Shown here: piece by piece, positions 1-8,384 of the stretch
Numbering within the stretch: the first letter of the stretch is position 1
Layout: each line of letters begins with the position of its first letter
NCBI GenBank assembly: GCA_046155605.1
Contig: JBJXFQ010000114.1
Coordinates: 1 to 59,066, forward strand
Direction: 5' to 3'
Length of the DNA: 59,066 bases
Source: JAEUIZ01 sp046155605
Lineage (GTDB): Bacteria > Planctomycetota > Phycisphaerae > Phycisphaerales > UBA1924
Translations under genes and position numbers: made by a program
The notes under the pieces: generated by a model
Told to the model about the DNA's origin: nothing
Database searches by the model: none
What the model saw: the letters and a program-made list of their open reading frames with translations, nothing else

Positions 1-1
1 C

Positions 2-127
2 TCGGCCTACCTCACGCAGAACCCCGCCGCGGACCTGACGCAAGACGGCACGGTCAATGCTTGGGACGTAGCGACCTTTACCGAGGCCATCGCGTGCCAG
101 TGCAACCCGCCGATCCCGCAGCCGTAG
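2..127 (+). CDS. C-terminal fragment of dockerin/EF-hand-tailed secreted protein (5' truncated)
   Basis: An open frame enters from the left edge and stops with TAG at 125-127. The 41 visible residues contain DLTQDGTVNAWDVATF, which fits a dockerin/EF-hand calcium loop (D-x-x-x-D-G-x-[VI]-N-x-x-D), and end ACQCNPPIPQP. The same architecture (duplicated calcium loop, then a short C-x-C-N-P end) closes the frameshifted gene at 56234-57861, so this is probably the end of a related exported protein. The body of the protein lies outside the window, so its function cannot be given. Confidence 0.75.
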   Translation, partial: SAYLTQNPAADLTQDGTVNAWDVATFTEAIACQCNPPIPQP

Positions 128-267
128 GCGGGCCGCCGCGATTGCGACCAAGCCGGAGCGCAACCCCGAGGCGGAGCAGCGGGGGACGTGGCGGCGCTAT
201 CATTGCACCAAGAGGCATCGGATTGACCACGACATCAACGAGCCAGCCCGCGACGAGCCAGACCGCG

Positions 268-813
268 ATGGTTCCGCGCCGCCGCAAGCGGAGGGTTGTG
301 GATCGGCTGGATGCCTACATGAGCCGCTTGTCGTCGCGCAACAACTTCTGGCATCGCGTGTGCTCGCTGATCTGGATGCCGTACGCGTTCAAGAGCGGGA
401 TCCGCATCAAGCGGGTCGATCCGCAGACGTTCTCGGCGGTGCTGCCCTTTAGCCGGTTCAACCGCAACTGGTACAACGCGATGGCGGGCGCGGCGCTCCT
501 GGCCAACAGCGAGGTAGCGGGCGGGATGTACGTCTTCTCGGCGTGCGGGGGCGACTACACGGTCGTGTGCAAGTCGCTGGAGTACAAGTTCCTTCGGCCG
601 TGCCACGGGCCGGCGCTCTATCGCGTTCAGCCCAAGGAAGACCTCAAGGCGCTGATCGCGCAGGGCGACGAGTTCAATATCACCGTCGAACTGGATATCG
701 TGCAAGGGATCGGGAAGCGCGGCGACAAGGAGCGGCGGGTGGGCAAGTGCGTCGCCACGTTCCACGCCACGCCCAAGGCCCACCAGCAGAAGAAGGGCCG
801 GCGGATCCGTTGA
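268..813 (+). CDS. DUF4442-like hotdog-fold protein (putative thioesterase)
   Basis: A 181-residue protein. The segment from NFWHRVCSLIWMPYAF through NWYNAMAGAALLANSEVAGG resembles the DUF4442/PaaI-type hotdog domain, in which an N/H-containing turn followed by a long Ala/Gly helix forms the acyl-thioester pocket. The C-terminus is Lys/Arg-rich (KAHQQKKGRRIR). The ATG at 268 was chosen because the frame upstream has no family-like sequence, but in-frame alternative starts exist as far as 61. The stop codon overlaps the TTG start of the next gene, suggesting translational coupling to that membrane protein. Hydrolase activity is inferred from the fold only; the substrate is unknown. Confidence 0.7.
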   Translation: MVPRRRKRRVVDRLDAYMSRLSSRNNFWHRVCSLIWMPYAFKSGIRIKRVDPQTFSAVLPFSRFNRNWYNAMAGAALLANSEVAGGMYVFSACGGDYTVVCKSLEYKFLRPCHGPALYRVQPKEDLKALIAQGDEFNITVELDIVQGIGKRGDKERRVGKCVATFHATPKAHQQKKGRRIR

Positions 814-2054
814 GCCGCGGCGCGCCCGATGACGGGCCTCGTGTTGGGGCCGCTCGCGGCGATGCGGCGGGGGCGGTTGCTTCATGGGCCGCGTATCTGG
901 CGTGCTCGTGGACGTGGTGCATCGGGATGTTTCTGCCGGTGCTGCTCGTGCGGGATTTCGGGCTCGCTGGGTTTGTGGCGTTCGCGGTGCCCAATGTCGT
1001 GGGCGCGGCGGCGATGGGCTGGGCGACCCGCGATGCCGAGGCGTCTGGGCGGATGCTGATTGAGCACGCGACGGCGACGCGGCTCTTCTCGATCGTCACG
1101 ATCCTGTTTCACGGGTTCTTTCTCGCGTGGCTGGCGCGATCGTGGTGGGGGATCACCCTGCCGACGATCGGGGTGGGGCTCGCTGCATTTGCGGCGAGCG
1201 CGTTGCTGGGGTTGCGGACGCTGGGGCAGCAACGATGGATCGGGGTTTGCTTGTTCGTCGTGACGGTCGTTGCGGGGACGATTGCGGCGTCGCGCTGGGG
1301 ATGGCCGGTACTCGCCGGGGGCATGTCGAGCGGCGGCGCGGCGTTGCCGAGGGAACACGCGGTCCCGTTGGCGGCGGTCTGCGTGCTGGGATTTGGGCTG
1401 TGCCCGTATCTTGATCTGACGTTTCATCGTGCGCGGCGTGAACTCTCACGCGGGGGCGCGAGGGCCGCATTTGGACTCGGTTTCGGCGTCGCGTTCCTCG
1501 CGATGATCCTGCTGACGCTGGCCTACAACCGCGTGTTTCTGGGCGATGACGGCCTGGGCGTCGCCCCGCGCGCGCTGCCGTGGCTCCTGTCGGCCCACAT
1601 CGTTGTGCAAAGCGTCTTCACGGTGGGCGTTCATCTGCGTGAGTTGGGGCGGCACCCAGCGCCCGAGGGCATCTCGACGGGCGGATGTCTGGCCGCGTGC
1701 GCGATCTTTGTCCTGGCGCTTCTCGGGGCGATCGGATTGGGCATGGCGGTCGAACCCATGCAGAGCGCGGCCGACGCGACCCGGCTGGGCACAGGAGAGA
1801 TCGCGTATCGCTGCTTTATGTCGGCCTATGGGCTGGCGTTCCCCGCGTATGTCTGGACGTGCATCGTGCCGCGCGGGAAGTGGGCGGTCGCGCCGCGGAC
1901 GGCACGCGTGGCGTGGCTGGCCTCCGTGGTCGCGGCTTCGCCGTGCCTGGCGATGGGATTCCTGGCGCGCGAGACGTGGTGGCTCGTGCCGGGCGTGGGG
2001 ATCGTGCTGGTCGCGCCGATCGTGGCGCGGCTTGTTTCAGGCGGACGGCGGTGA
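810..2054 (+). CDS. Polytopic membrane protein, unknown function
   Basis: About 414 residues with ten or more hydrophobic segments, for example LACSWTWCIGMFLPVLLVRDF near the start and WWLVPGVGIVLVAPIVARLV at the end. No family was recognised. The frame is open back to 543, but the part before 810 reads as an out-of-frame copy of the upstream gene. The TTG at 810-812 overlaps the upstream TGA (811-813), a typical coupled start, so I use it. The 3' end overlaps the convergent queG gene by 18 bp. A permease or a transporter-like integral membrane protein is possible, but nothing in the sequence fixes the substrate. Confidence 0.7.
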   Translation: MSRGAPDDGPRVGAARGDAAGAVASWAAYLACSWTWCIGMFLPVLLVRDFGLAGFVAFAVPNVVGAAAMGWATRDAEASGRMLIEHATATRLFSIVTILFHGFFLAWLARSWWGITLPTIGVGLAAFAASALLGLRTLGQQRWIGVCLFVVTVVAGTIAASRWGWPVLAGGMSSGGAALPREHAVPLAAVCVLGFGLCPYLDLTFHRARRELSRGGARAAFGLGFGVAFLAMILLTLAYNRVFLGDDGLGVAPRALPWLLSAHIVVQSVFTVGVHLRELGRHPAPEGISTGGCLAACAIFVLALLGAIGLGMAVEPMQSAADATRLGTGEIAYRCFMSAYGLAFPAYVWTCIVPRGKWAVAPRTARVAWLASVVAASPCLAMGFLARETWWLVPGVGIVLVAPIVARLVSGGRR

Positions 2055-3170
2055 GGGGTGGACTCGCGCGAGCACGACGCGCGCGGCCTCACGGACCAAC
2101 TCGGGCTCGGCGGGGTCGTCGGCGATCTCACGCAGCCGAGACGGAATCGCGTTGCCATCGGTGCCGCACCGACTTTGCAAGGCCGAAGTCGGAGGCACGG
2201 AAGAGGACGATTGTCGCACGAGTTGGTTGCCCAGCACGATCAGCGCGTTGCGCTTGAGCATCGCGAGCGTGGCTCGCTTCATGGCCGAGCCCGAGAGTTC
2301 GCGCGAGCGGTCGTCCGCGGTCCAGCCGAGCACGGCGAGCAGATCGAGCGAGTCGCGCCGCGTCGCGTAGTCGGGATGGATCTCGCCGACAGCCGGTCGA
2401 TGCGGCGCGGCGGAGTTATGCGGGCAGACTTCCTGGCAGACGTCGCAGCCGAAGAGCCAGTCGCCGATCGGGTCGTGCAGCGCAGGCTCGATGGGCGCGC
2501 GGCGCTCGATCGTGAGATAGGAGATGCATCGGCGGGCATCGACGGAATAGGGCGTGATGGCATCGGTCGGGCAGGCATCGATGCAGCGGGTGCATGTGCC
2601 GCAGTGGTCGGCGACGGGCGCGGGGGGCGGGGCGGTGGCGAGCGAGGCGGTGGTGAGGACGCCCCCGAGGAAGAAGTACGAGCCGAGGCCGGGATGGATG
2701 ATGAGGGAGTGCTTGCCGACCCATCCGATGCCGGCGCGGGCGGCCAACTCGCGCTCGAGCACCGGCGCGGTGTCGGTAAAGGCGCGGAAGTTCTCGCCGG
2801 GCATTGACTCGCGGAGCGTGTCGCAGAGCGTGCGCAGGCGGCGTTTGAGGGCGATGTGATAGTCGCGTCCGCGGGCGTACCGCGCGATGCGGCCGTGGAG
2901 CGGCGGCGGGTCGGCGTCGGCGCTGCCGCGCGCCGCGTAGAGGTCGGCGACGATGATCGCGGCGCGTGCGCCGGGAAGAACGCGCCCGGGATCGAGGCGG
3001 CTTTCGACGCCGCGGGCAAGGTACTCCATCGAGCCGTGCTTGCCCTGCGCGAGCCAGTCGTGGAGTTGAGCGGCAAAGGCACTCGGCGCGGCATCGGCGA
3101 TCCCCGCGAGCGCGAAACCGAGGCGTTGGCAGACATCGAGCGCGAGGCGGGCGGACTCTTCGGGGCTCAC
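2037..3170 (-). CDS. queG: Epoxyqueuosine reductase QueG
   Basis: QueG reduces epoxyqueuosine to queuosine in tRNA, using cobalamin and two [4Fe-4S] clusters. The 377-residue protein has the usual family length. The ferredoxin ligands are visible: C190-x2-C193-x2-C196-x3-C200-P, then C215 and C242-x2-C245-x3-C249-P (motif GCDVCQEVCPH). The N-terminal half has the family signatures ARYARGRDYH and GIGWVGKHSLIIHPGLGS. The GTG start at 3170 overlaps the upstream isomerase stop (GTGA), so the two are probably co-translated. No other queuosine genes lie in the window. A Ser-rich stretch near the C-terminus (RQSSSSVPPTSALQSRCG) looks lineage-specific. Confidence 0.93.
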   Translation of the reverse strand: MSPEESARLALDVCQRLGFALAGIADAAPSAFAAQLHDWLAQGKHGSMEYLARGVESRLDPGRVLPGARAAIIVADLYAARGSADADPPPLHGRIARYARGRDYHIALKRRLRTLCDTLRESMPGENFRAFTDTAPVLERELAARAGIGWVGKHSLIIHPGLGSYFFLGGVLTTASLATAPPPAPVADHCGTCTRCIDACPTDAITPYSVDARRCISYLTIERRAPIEPALHDPIGDWLFGCDVCQEVCPHNSAAPHRPAVGEIHPDYATRRDSLDLLAVLGWTADDRSRELSGSAMKRATLAMLKRNALIVLGNQLVRQSSSSVPPTSALQSRCGTDGNAIPSRLREIADDPAEPELVREAARVVLARVHPSPPSA

Positions 3171-4030
3171 GCGCGGGCCGGGTGCGGGCGTTGGGGCCGG
3201 GATTGCGCGAGCCAGCCGCCGATGCGCGCCGCGGCGTCGGGGAGGATGCTCGACGGCTCCGCGAGATCGGGAAGCCACGCACGATCCCACTCGTGGATGA
3301 TCCAGCCGCCGTACTTGCGGTGCCCCAACTCGCGCACGAAGGCCTCGCAGCCGGTGACGCCGTCGCCCGGCACGCACATGCGGCGGTGCGAGTCCCGGTC
3401 CTTGACCTTGGCGACCCAGAGGCGATCGCCCAGGATATCGAGCGACGCGGCGGGATTCTCGCCCGCGTCAAAGGCGACCGCGGAGCAATAGGCCGCGCCC
3501 AGCAGCGGATCGGTCGCGGCGTCGAGCAGTTCGTTGAGTTGCGCCGCGGTGGCGAACGAGCCGCCGTTCTCGACCACGACGCGAACGCCGATGTTGCGGG
3601 CGGCGTCGGCGACAAGCGCGAGGCGCTCGGCGATCCGCGCGATGCACGCAGCGCGGCGCTCGCCCGCGAGGAGTTGAAACCCGAAGACGCGCACGAGCGG
3701 GCACTCGATTGCGGCGGCGAGGTCGATGGCCTCTTTGACCAGCCGCACAGGACGCTCGAAATCACCGATGAGGCGGCCGACCACGGGCGGGCGCACCGAC
3801 TCATCGAGCGAGATCGAGGTGGCGAGGCACGCGGGCGTCAGGCCGTGATCCGCGAAGATTCGGCGGACCTTGTCGGCGGCCGTCAGGGCCGGATCGCAGG
3901 CGAACGCACGCGACCCGGAGCCGAACGTGCGAAGTTCGACGCCGTCGTAGCCCCAGCGGGCGGCGGAACGGACGACCGCGGTGAGCGTCCAATCAGGGGT
4001 GGCAACGGTGCTGAAAGCGAGTCGTGGCAT
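3167..4030 (-). CDS. Sugar phosphate isomerase/epimerase-like TIM-barrel protein
   Basis: A 287-residue cytosolic protein with the AP-endonuclease-2/xylose-isomerase-like TIM-barrel pattern. It begins MPRLAFSTVATPDWTL, then ARWGYDGVELR, with metal-ligand-like acidic and histidine residues in VVVENGG, VAKVKDRDSHRRM and GGWIIHEWDR. Such enzymes isomerise or epimerise sugars or inositol derivatives; the substrate cannot be deduced. It is the first gene of a two-gene unit with queG, and its TGA overlaps the queG GTG. The pairing with queG does not suggest a shared pathway. Confidence 0.82.
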   Translation of the reverse strand: MPRLAFSTVATPDWTLTAVVRSAARWGYDGVELRTFGSGSRAFACDPALTAADKVRRIFADHGLTPACLATSISLDESVRPPVVGRLIGDFERPVRLVKEAIDLAAAIECPLVRVFGFQLLAGERRAACIARIAERLALVADAARNIGVRVVVENGGSFATAAQLNELLDAATDPLLGAAYCSAVAFDAGENPAASLDILGDRLWVAKVKDRDSHRRMCVPGDGVTGCEAFVRELGHRKYGGWIIHEWDRAWLPDLAEPSSILPDAAARIGGWLAQSRPQRPHPARA

Positions 4031-4271
4031 GGAGGTGTTCTCGGGCTCAATGGTACTGGAGCCGACGCGGGCGTCAAACGGGAAGCGCCGGAGAGTGTCC
4101 AGGCCCTTCCCGGTCGTTCAGTCCATGCCCCGATCTGTCGCCAGTCGTTATGGGCGGGCCGAAGCACGCGACCGGAATAGCCGGACGCACGGCCCGCGCG
4201 AGATGGGCCGAGGGAGTGCCATGAGCGGGCGAGTATCCGATGGTTGTGGCGGAGGGAGAGGGAGAGGACCG

Positions 4272-4475
4272 ATGCGTCGGCGCACGATGAGCATGGGACT
4301 GGTGGCGATGCTCGCTTTCTGGGCGGGCGGGTGCGGCTGGACGATGCGCGACGAGTTCTACTCGGCCCGCGCGGTCACGATTCCCGCCGCGGCCGGCGAT
4401 GGCTCCCGGCTCGTGATGGCACCGGCGACGAGCGATCAGGCGCTCGCCGATGACTTGGACATCGCGCGGCGGTAG
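4272..4475 (+). CDS. Small lipoprotein, unknown function
   Basis: A 67-residue protein starting MRRRTMSMGLVAMLAFWAGGC. It has a basic N-terminus, a hydrophobic stretch and a lipobox-like AGGC at about residue 18-21, so it is probably exported and lipid-anchored. A purine-rich GGAGAGGGAGAGGACC lies just before the ATG. The mature part (about 45 residues) has no recognisable domain. It is followed by the convergent FSGR-domain gene pair. Confidence 0.6.
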   Translation: MRRRTMSMGLVAMLAFWAGGCGWTMRDEFYSARAVTIPAAAGDGSRLVMAPATSDQALADDLDIARR

Positions 4476-4501
4476 CACGCCGCGAGACACGGGCTCACGC
4501 G

Positions 4502-4849
4502 TCAGAGCGAAGGTAAGGCGCCGGGTGGGATCGCTCCCGCCGGCGCGGATTGAAGCAGCAGCCGCTCGATCGCGCGGTCCGAGTCTCGGCGGGACTCGGA
4601 GCGGGCACCGGGTTGCGTCATCGTCAGCACGCCATCGAATGCCACCAACGCGCGGCCGTCGGTCGATCGGAGCGCGCAGCCCCGATACCCAAGCGGGGGC
4701 GGGGCGACGGCCTTCGCTGGCGCGGCGGCGTCCCAGAGCGCCATCGCTCGGCTCACGAGCACCGGTGGCGCGGGCCACGAAGGATCCTCGCGCCCCGAGA
4801 AGATCAGCGCGACGACCCGCCACGAATCACTTGATCTTGGTGTGCCCAT
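4502..4849 (-). CDS. Small protein with FSGR...GYRG domain, paralogous to the neighbour's N-terminus
   Basis: A 115-residue protein without signal peptide or membrane segment. Residues 13-62 parallel the N-terminus of the gene at 4827-5696: VVALIFSGREDPSW against ITLDIFSGRPNPTI, then a run of Ala/Pro residues, then LGYRGC against LGYRGL. FSGR and GYRG are about 35 residues apart in both. The start ATG (4847-4849) lies inside the end of that gene in another frame, a 23-bp overlap, so the two are probably translated together. It could be an accessory, immunity or regulatory partner. The function is unknown and no known family was recognised. Confidence 0.65.
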   Translation of the reverse strand: MGTPRSSDSWRVVALIFSGREDPSWPAPPVLVSRAMALWDAAAPAKAVAPPPLGYRGCALRSTDGRALVAFDGVLTMTQPGARSESRRDSDRAIERLLLQSAPAGAIPPGALPSL

Positions 4850-5696
4850 GCTTGGCGACCATGAAGGTCGTGAACTGGGTGTAGTTGCCTCGGTCGGCCG
4901 TGCGCGGGTCGCTGATGAGGGCGCCGGAGTTGTCGAGGTTGGTCGCCGCCGTCCCGCCCGGCTTGTGCGTCCAGCGACCGTTGAGGCCCTTGCGGTACCA
5001 GTGGAAGTCAACGCCCGGCCAGATCACGAGCGCGACGAGATGGCCCGACTTCGGGCACTTGTTGTTCGTGCTGGGCGAATCCTCAAGCGCGTCGGCCACG
5101 GCACCGGCCTTGACCTGCGCGCCCGTGATCGACGTGTACATCGCCGCGTTTGCCTTGCCCGGCTGAGCAAAGGTGTCGGTGCGATAGTTACACCCGTAGT
5201 TGTAGCAGTTGTTGTTCCACTGGCGCTGCCCGCCGTCGTTCCACCACGTCGGCTCATAGACCGGCGCGCACTTGCACACCACCTTGAGTGGAAAGAGTTT
5301 GATGGGCTTCCACAACTCGATCGCCTCGAACCGGCGACGCACCAGTTTCCGCAGCGACTCGGGCGTCAACTCGCGAACCTGAAACTTGCTCACGATCTCG
5401 GGACGGCCCAGGAAATCGGCCTCGATCGAGGGGTCGGCGATGCGGTGCGCGAGCCGCTCGCCGAAGACTCTGCCGCCGCCGATGTGAAACGTCCGCGGGA
5501 GGCCGCGTGCCCCCTTGCCCGCCTGCTCGACGATCAGCCCGCGATAGCCAAGGCCCGGCGCGAACGCGGCCTGCGACTTGGGCAGCGCCTTCTCCGGTGC
5601 CATGCGCCCCAGCAGTTCATCCGCCTCGCGGTCGGCGAGTTGGATCGTCGGATTCGGACGGCCGGAAAAGATGTCAAGCGTGATCTGGACGGGCAT
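4827..5696 (-). CDS. FSGR-domain protein with papain-like Cys/His C-terminal domain (unrecognised family)
   Basis: A 289-residue protein preceded by a strong AAGGAG site 6-7 nt before the ATG. Residues 1-60 carry the FSGR...GYRG domain shared with the downstream small gene. Residues 140-289 hold a distinct domain: VCKC (140-143), NNNCYNYGCN (161-170), RTDTFAQPG, SGHLVALVIWPGVDFHWYR (217-235), THKPGG, and an NLD...DP tail. C164 in NNCYNYG followed by H219 and D230/H232 resembles the order of catalytic residues in papain-like or NlpC/P60-type cysteine peptidases, but this is inference from residue order, not a recognised match. There is no signal peptide, so it may act in the cytosol or leave by another route. 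Confidence 0.72.
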   Translation of the reverse strand: MPVQITLDIFSGRPNPTIQLADREADELLGRMAPEKALPKSQAAFAPGLGYRGLIVEQAGKGARGLPRTFHIGGGRVFGERLAHRIADPSIEADFLGRPEIVSKFQVRELTPESLRKLVRRRFEAIELWKPIKLFPLKVVCKCAPVYEPTWWNDGGQRQWNNNCYNYGCNYRTDTFAQPGKANAAMYTSITGAQVKAGAVADALEDSPSTNNKCPKSGHLVALVIWPGVDFHWYRKGLNGRWTHKPGGTAATNLDNSGALISDPRTADRGNYTQFTTFMVAKHGHTKIK

Positions 5697-5934
5697 GGAG
5701 GTCTCCTTGCGGCGTGAGCGACACCCGGCGCGAGCCGACAAGGCCGGCGAGGGGCGAAGCCGATGCCCAGCGAGGGCAGCGTACAACATCGCCGTGAGTC
5801 ATGCGACGAGCGTGGCAACTGACGCCGAAGATTTCGGCGCGCCGTCGGCCCCTTCCGACGCGCGATGGCATCGGAAGGGGAGGATGCGAGCGATGACGAG
5901 GCCGGCGATGGGTGGCGGCGATCAAGTGCCGCGG

Positions 5935-6915
5935 TCAAGAGCAGCCGGCAGCGAACTTATTGAGATAGCAGACGAAGTCGGCGACGTTCAGCGCCGGGGC
6001 CACCGTCGAGCCGTCGCAGTTGGCGTAGCAGCCGCCGGAGACAAAGAGGATGGCCCACGGATCGGCGGAGATGCCGCCCGCGCCGGGCTGGAGGAAGTTG
6101 CCGAGATACGCACCGGTGGTTCGGTTGAGGCGTGTGATGGCCCCTGAGCCGAAGGCCGCGACGCAGAGCGTGCCGTCCGGCGCGATGGCCATGTGATAGG
6201 GCGTGGTCATGCCCGCTGCGGTCGCTGACGTCGCGAGCACCGAGACGCCCGCGACGGGGTCCTTAACGATCACGGAGTTGCTCAGCCCGCCCGAGACGTA
6301 CATGCGCCCGCCCGCGTCGAAGAGAACGCCGGCGGGACCATTGAGGCCCGACTGTCCGGCGGTGATCGCGAAGTCGATGAACGCGCCGGTGAATCCATTG
6401 AATCGGGCGACGGTGTCGGTGAGGTAGGAGCAGACGTAGAGGTTGTTGTCCGGGCCGAAGGCGATGCCCTCGGGTTGGTCGACTTGCGGTCCGGTGGAAA
6501 ACGTACTGAGGAGGGTCCCGGTCTGCCCGTCGTACTTCAGAATGAGATCGTTGACCGAGCTGGCGACGTAGAGGTTCCCGTCGGGCCCGAACGCCAGCGC
6601 GGTGGGGCCGTTGAGGCCGCCGCTCGCCGCCGTGACGAAGATGCCGCGCGGCTGCCCGGTCTGGCCATCAAATCGGAGGACCGTATCGGTGTTGTAACTG
6701 GTGACGAAGAGGTCGCCGGCCGTGCCGAGGGCCGAGCCGCGAGCGCCGCTGAGCGTCGAGATCCCGTTGGCGACCATGTGATTCACGGGCGTGCCCGAGG
6801 GCCACTCGTAGCGAGCGACCCGCGATCCGCTGAAATCGACGACCAGTGCCTGGAACTGGCCCAGCGCGGACCCTGCAAACGCGACCACCGCCGCGACCGA
6901 CGTAAACGTACGCAT
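5935..6915 (-). CDS. Secreted NHL/SMP-30-like beta-propeller with dockerin-like tail
   Basis: A 326-residue protein with a signal peptide (MRTFTSVAAVVAFAGSALGQ). The body has repeated blades of the type GP.ALAFGPDGNLYVAS and GIAFGPDNNLYVCSY..DTVARFNG, typical of NHL or gluconolactonase-like propellers. The last 30 residues form the tail GGCYANCDGSTVAPALNVAD...NKFAAGCS, which recurs in three other genes of this window. GGAGACACACG precedes the ATG at 6915. It is probably an extracellular or periplasmic scaffold or lyase-like protein; enzymatic activity cannot be claimed from sequence. It is divergent from the aldolase gene. Confidence 0.8.
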   Translation of the reverse strand: MRTFTSVAAVVAFAGSALGQFQALVVDFSGSRVARYEWPSGTPVNHMVANGISTLSGARGSALGTAGDLFVTSYNTDTVLRFDGQTGQPRGIFVTAASGGLNGPTALAFGPDGNLYVASSVNDLILKYDGQTGTLLSTFSTGPQVDQPEGIAFGPDNNLYVCSYLTDTVARFNGFTGAFIDFAITAGQSGLNGPAGVLFDAGGRMYVSGGLSNSVIVKDPVAGVSVLATSATAAGMTTPYHMAIAPDGTLCVAAFGSGAITRLNRTTGAYLGNFLQPGAGGISADPWAILFVSGGCYANCDGSTVAPALNVADFVCYLNKFAAGCS

Positions 6916-7213
6916 CGTGTGTCTCCTCGCCGCAACAGATCGCGCGGCCCTCGTGTGCGGACGGTCGATCATCGCGTCGATCGCTAGACGCCGTCCGAGG
7001 GCGATAGGTTATGAGATTCGGGAGCGCGATGCAACACGCGTTCATACCGCGATGCGAGGGGACATCATCGGCAATTATGGGACCGCGCTGGCCGCCACGG
7101 GCTTGTCGTGCCGCCGGTGCTGGCAGTGGGAGTCGCGGGCGCGCCGTGCGAAACAGCCGGGAGCCGATTCGGGCCTCCGCGCGCTACACTGGCGACTCTC
7201 TGGAGGAACCGCC

Positions 7214-8338
7214 ATGTTCACGCCCGCCACCCCGACGACCGACGTTCGCGCCCTGCTCGGCACGCAGGCCGATTCGCTCCTCAAGCACGAGTCAAAGACC
7301 ATCAACAAGTCCGCGATCGCGCTGCCCGGGCCGGATTTCATCGATCGCGTCTTCTCGCAGACCGATCGCCCGGTGCCGGTGCTGCGCAACTTCCAGACGC
7401 TCCTCAACACGGGCCGGCTGGCGGGGACGGGCTTTGTCTCGATCCTGCCGGTGGACCAGGGCGTCGAGCACTCGGCGGGCGCCTCGTTCGCGCCCGAGCC
7501 CGCGTACTTCGACCCCGAGAACATCGTCAAACTCGCCATCGAGGGCGGGTGCAACGCCGTCGCCAGCACGATCGGCGTCCTCGCTTCAGTCGCCCGAAAG
7601 TATGCACATAAGATTCCGTTCCTCGTCAAGTTCAACCACAACGAGATGCTGACGTATCCGAACGTGCATCGGCAGAGTTACTTCGGCTCCGTTCGCCAGT
7701 GCTATGAGATGGGCGCGATCGCCGTCGGCGCGACGATCTACTTCGGAAACGACTCCGCCCGCGACGAGATCGCCTATGTCTCGGACATGTTCGAGGAGGC
7801 CCACTCCTTCGGGCTCTTCACCGTGCTGTGGTGCTACACGCGCAACGCCGCGTTCAAGGCCAAGGGTGCCGACGGCAAGAGCGTGGACTATCACGCCTCC
7901 GCCGACCTCTCGGGCCAGGCCAACCACCTCGGCGCGACGATCAAGGCCGACATCATCAAGCAGAAACTCCCGGTGAACAACGGCGGCTACGCGGCGCTCA
8001 ACACGGGCGGCTCGTCCTACGGCAAGTGGGACAAGCGCGTCTACACCAGCCTCTGCGGCAGCGACGAGGCCGGCCAGGGCGGCCACCCGATCGACCTCTG
8101 CCGATATCAGATTCTCAATAACTTCATGGGCCGCGTGCCGCTGATCAACTCCGGCGGCGAGAGCAAGGGCGCGGGCGACCTCGCCGAGGCCGTCGCGACG
8201 GCGGTCGTCAACAAGCGCGCCGGGGGCATGGGCCTGATCTCGGGACGCAAGGCGTTCCAGAAGCCGCTGAAAGAGGGCGTGAAACTGCTCAACGCGGTGC
8301 AGGATGTGTACCTTGATAAGAGCGTGACGGTGGCGTAG
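7214..8338 (+). CDS. fbaB: Class I fructose-bisphosphate aldolase (FbaB/DhnA type)
   Basis: The enzyme cleaves fructose 1,6-bisphosphate to dihydroxyacetone phosphate and glyceraldehyde 3-phosphate in glycolysis and gluconeogenesis, using a Schiff-base lysine. The 374-residue protein has the DhnA-family signature ILPVDQGVEHSAGASF (residues 77-92), then LAIEGGCNAVASTIGVL and VKFNHNEML, and ends with GGMGLISGRKAFQKP, the phosphate-binding end of the barrel. A GGAGGAACCGCC site precedes the ATG. It stands alone, with no other glycolytic gene nearby, and is convergent with the AlbA_2-type gene. Confidence 0.92.
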   Translation: MFTPATPTTDVRALLGTQADSLLKHESKTINKSAIALPGPDFIDRVFSQTDRPVPVLRNFQTLLNTGRLAGTGFVSILPVDQGVEHSAGASFAPEPAYFDPENIVKLAIEGGCNAVASTIGVLASVARKYAHKIPFLVKFNHNEMLTYPNVHRQSYFGSVRQCYEMGAIAVGATIYFGNDSARDEIAYVSDMFEEAHSFGLFTVLWCYTRNAAFKAKGADGKSVDYHASADLSGQANHLGATIKADIIKQKLPVNNGGYAALNTGGSSYGKWDKRVYTSLCGSDEAGQGGHPIDLCRYQILNNFMGRVPLINSGGESKGAGDLAEAVATAVVNKRAGGMGLISGRKAFQKPLKEGVKLLNAVQDVYLDKSVTVA

Positions 8339-8384
8339 CAAAGCGCAAGAGCCGCTTCAAACACCTCAGCAACTCGGACACTGA

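Noticed and set aside
543..809. The 5' part of the open frame that ends at 2054.
   Set aside because: It overlaps the hotdog-fold gene in another frame and has a random Arg/Gly-rich composition; the TTG at 810, which overlaps the upstream stop, is a better start.
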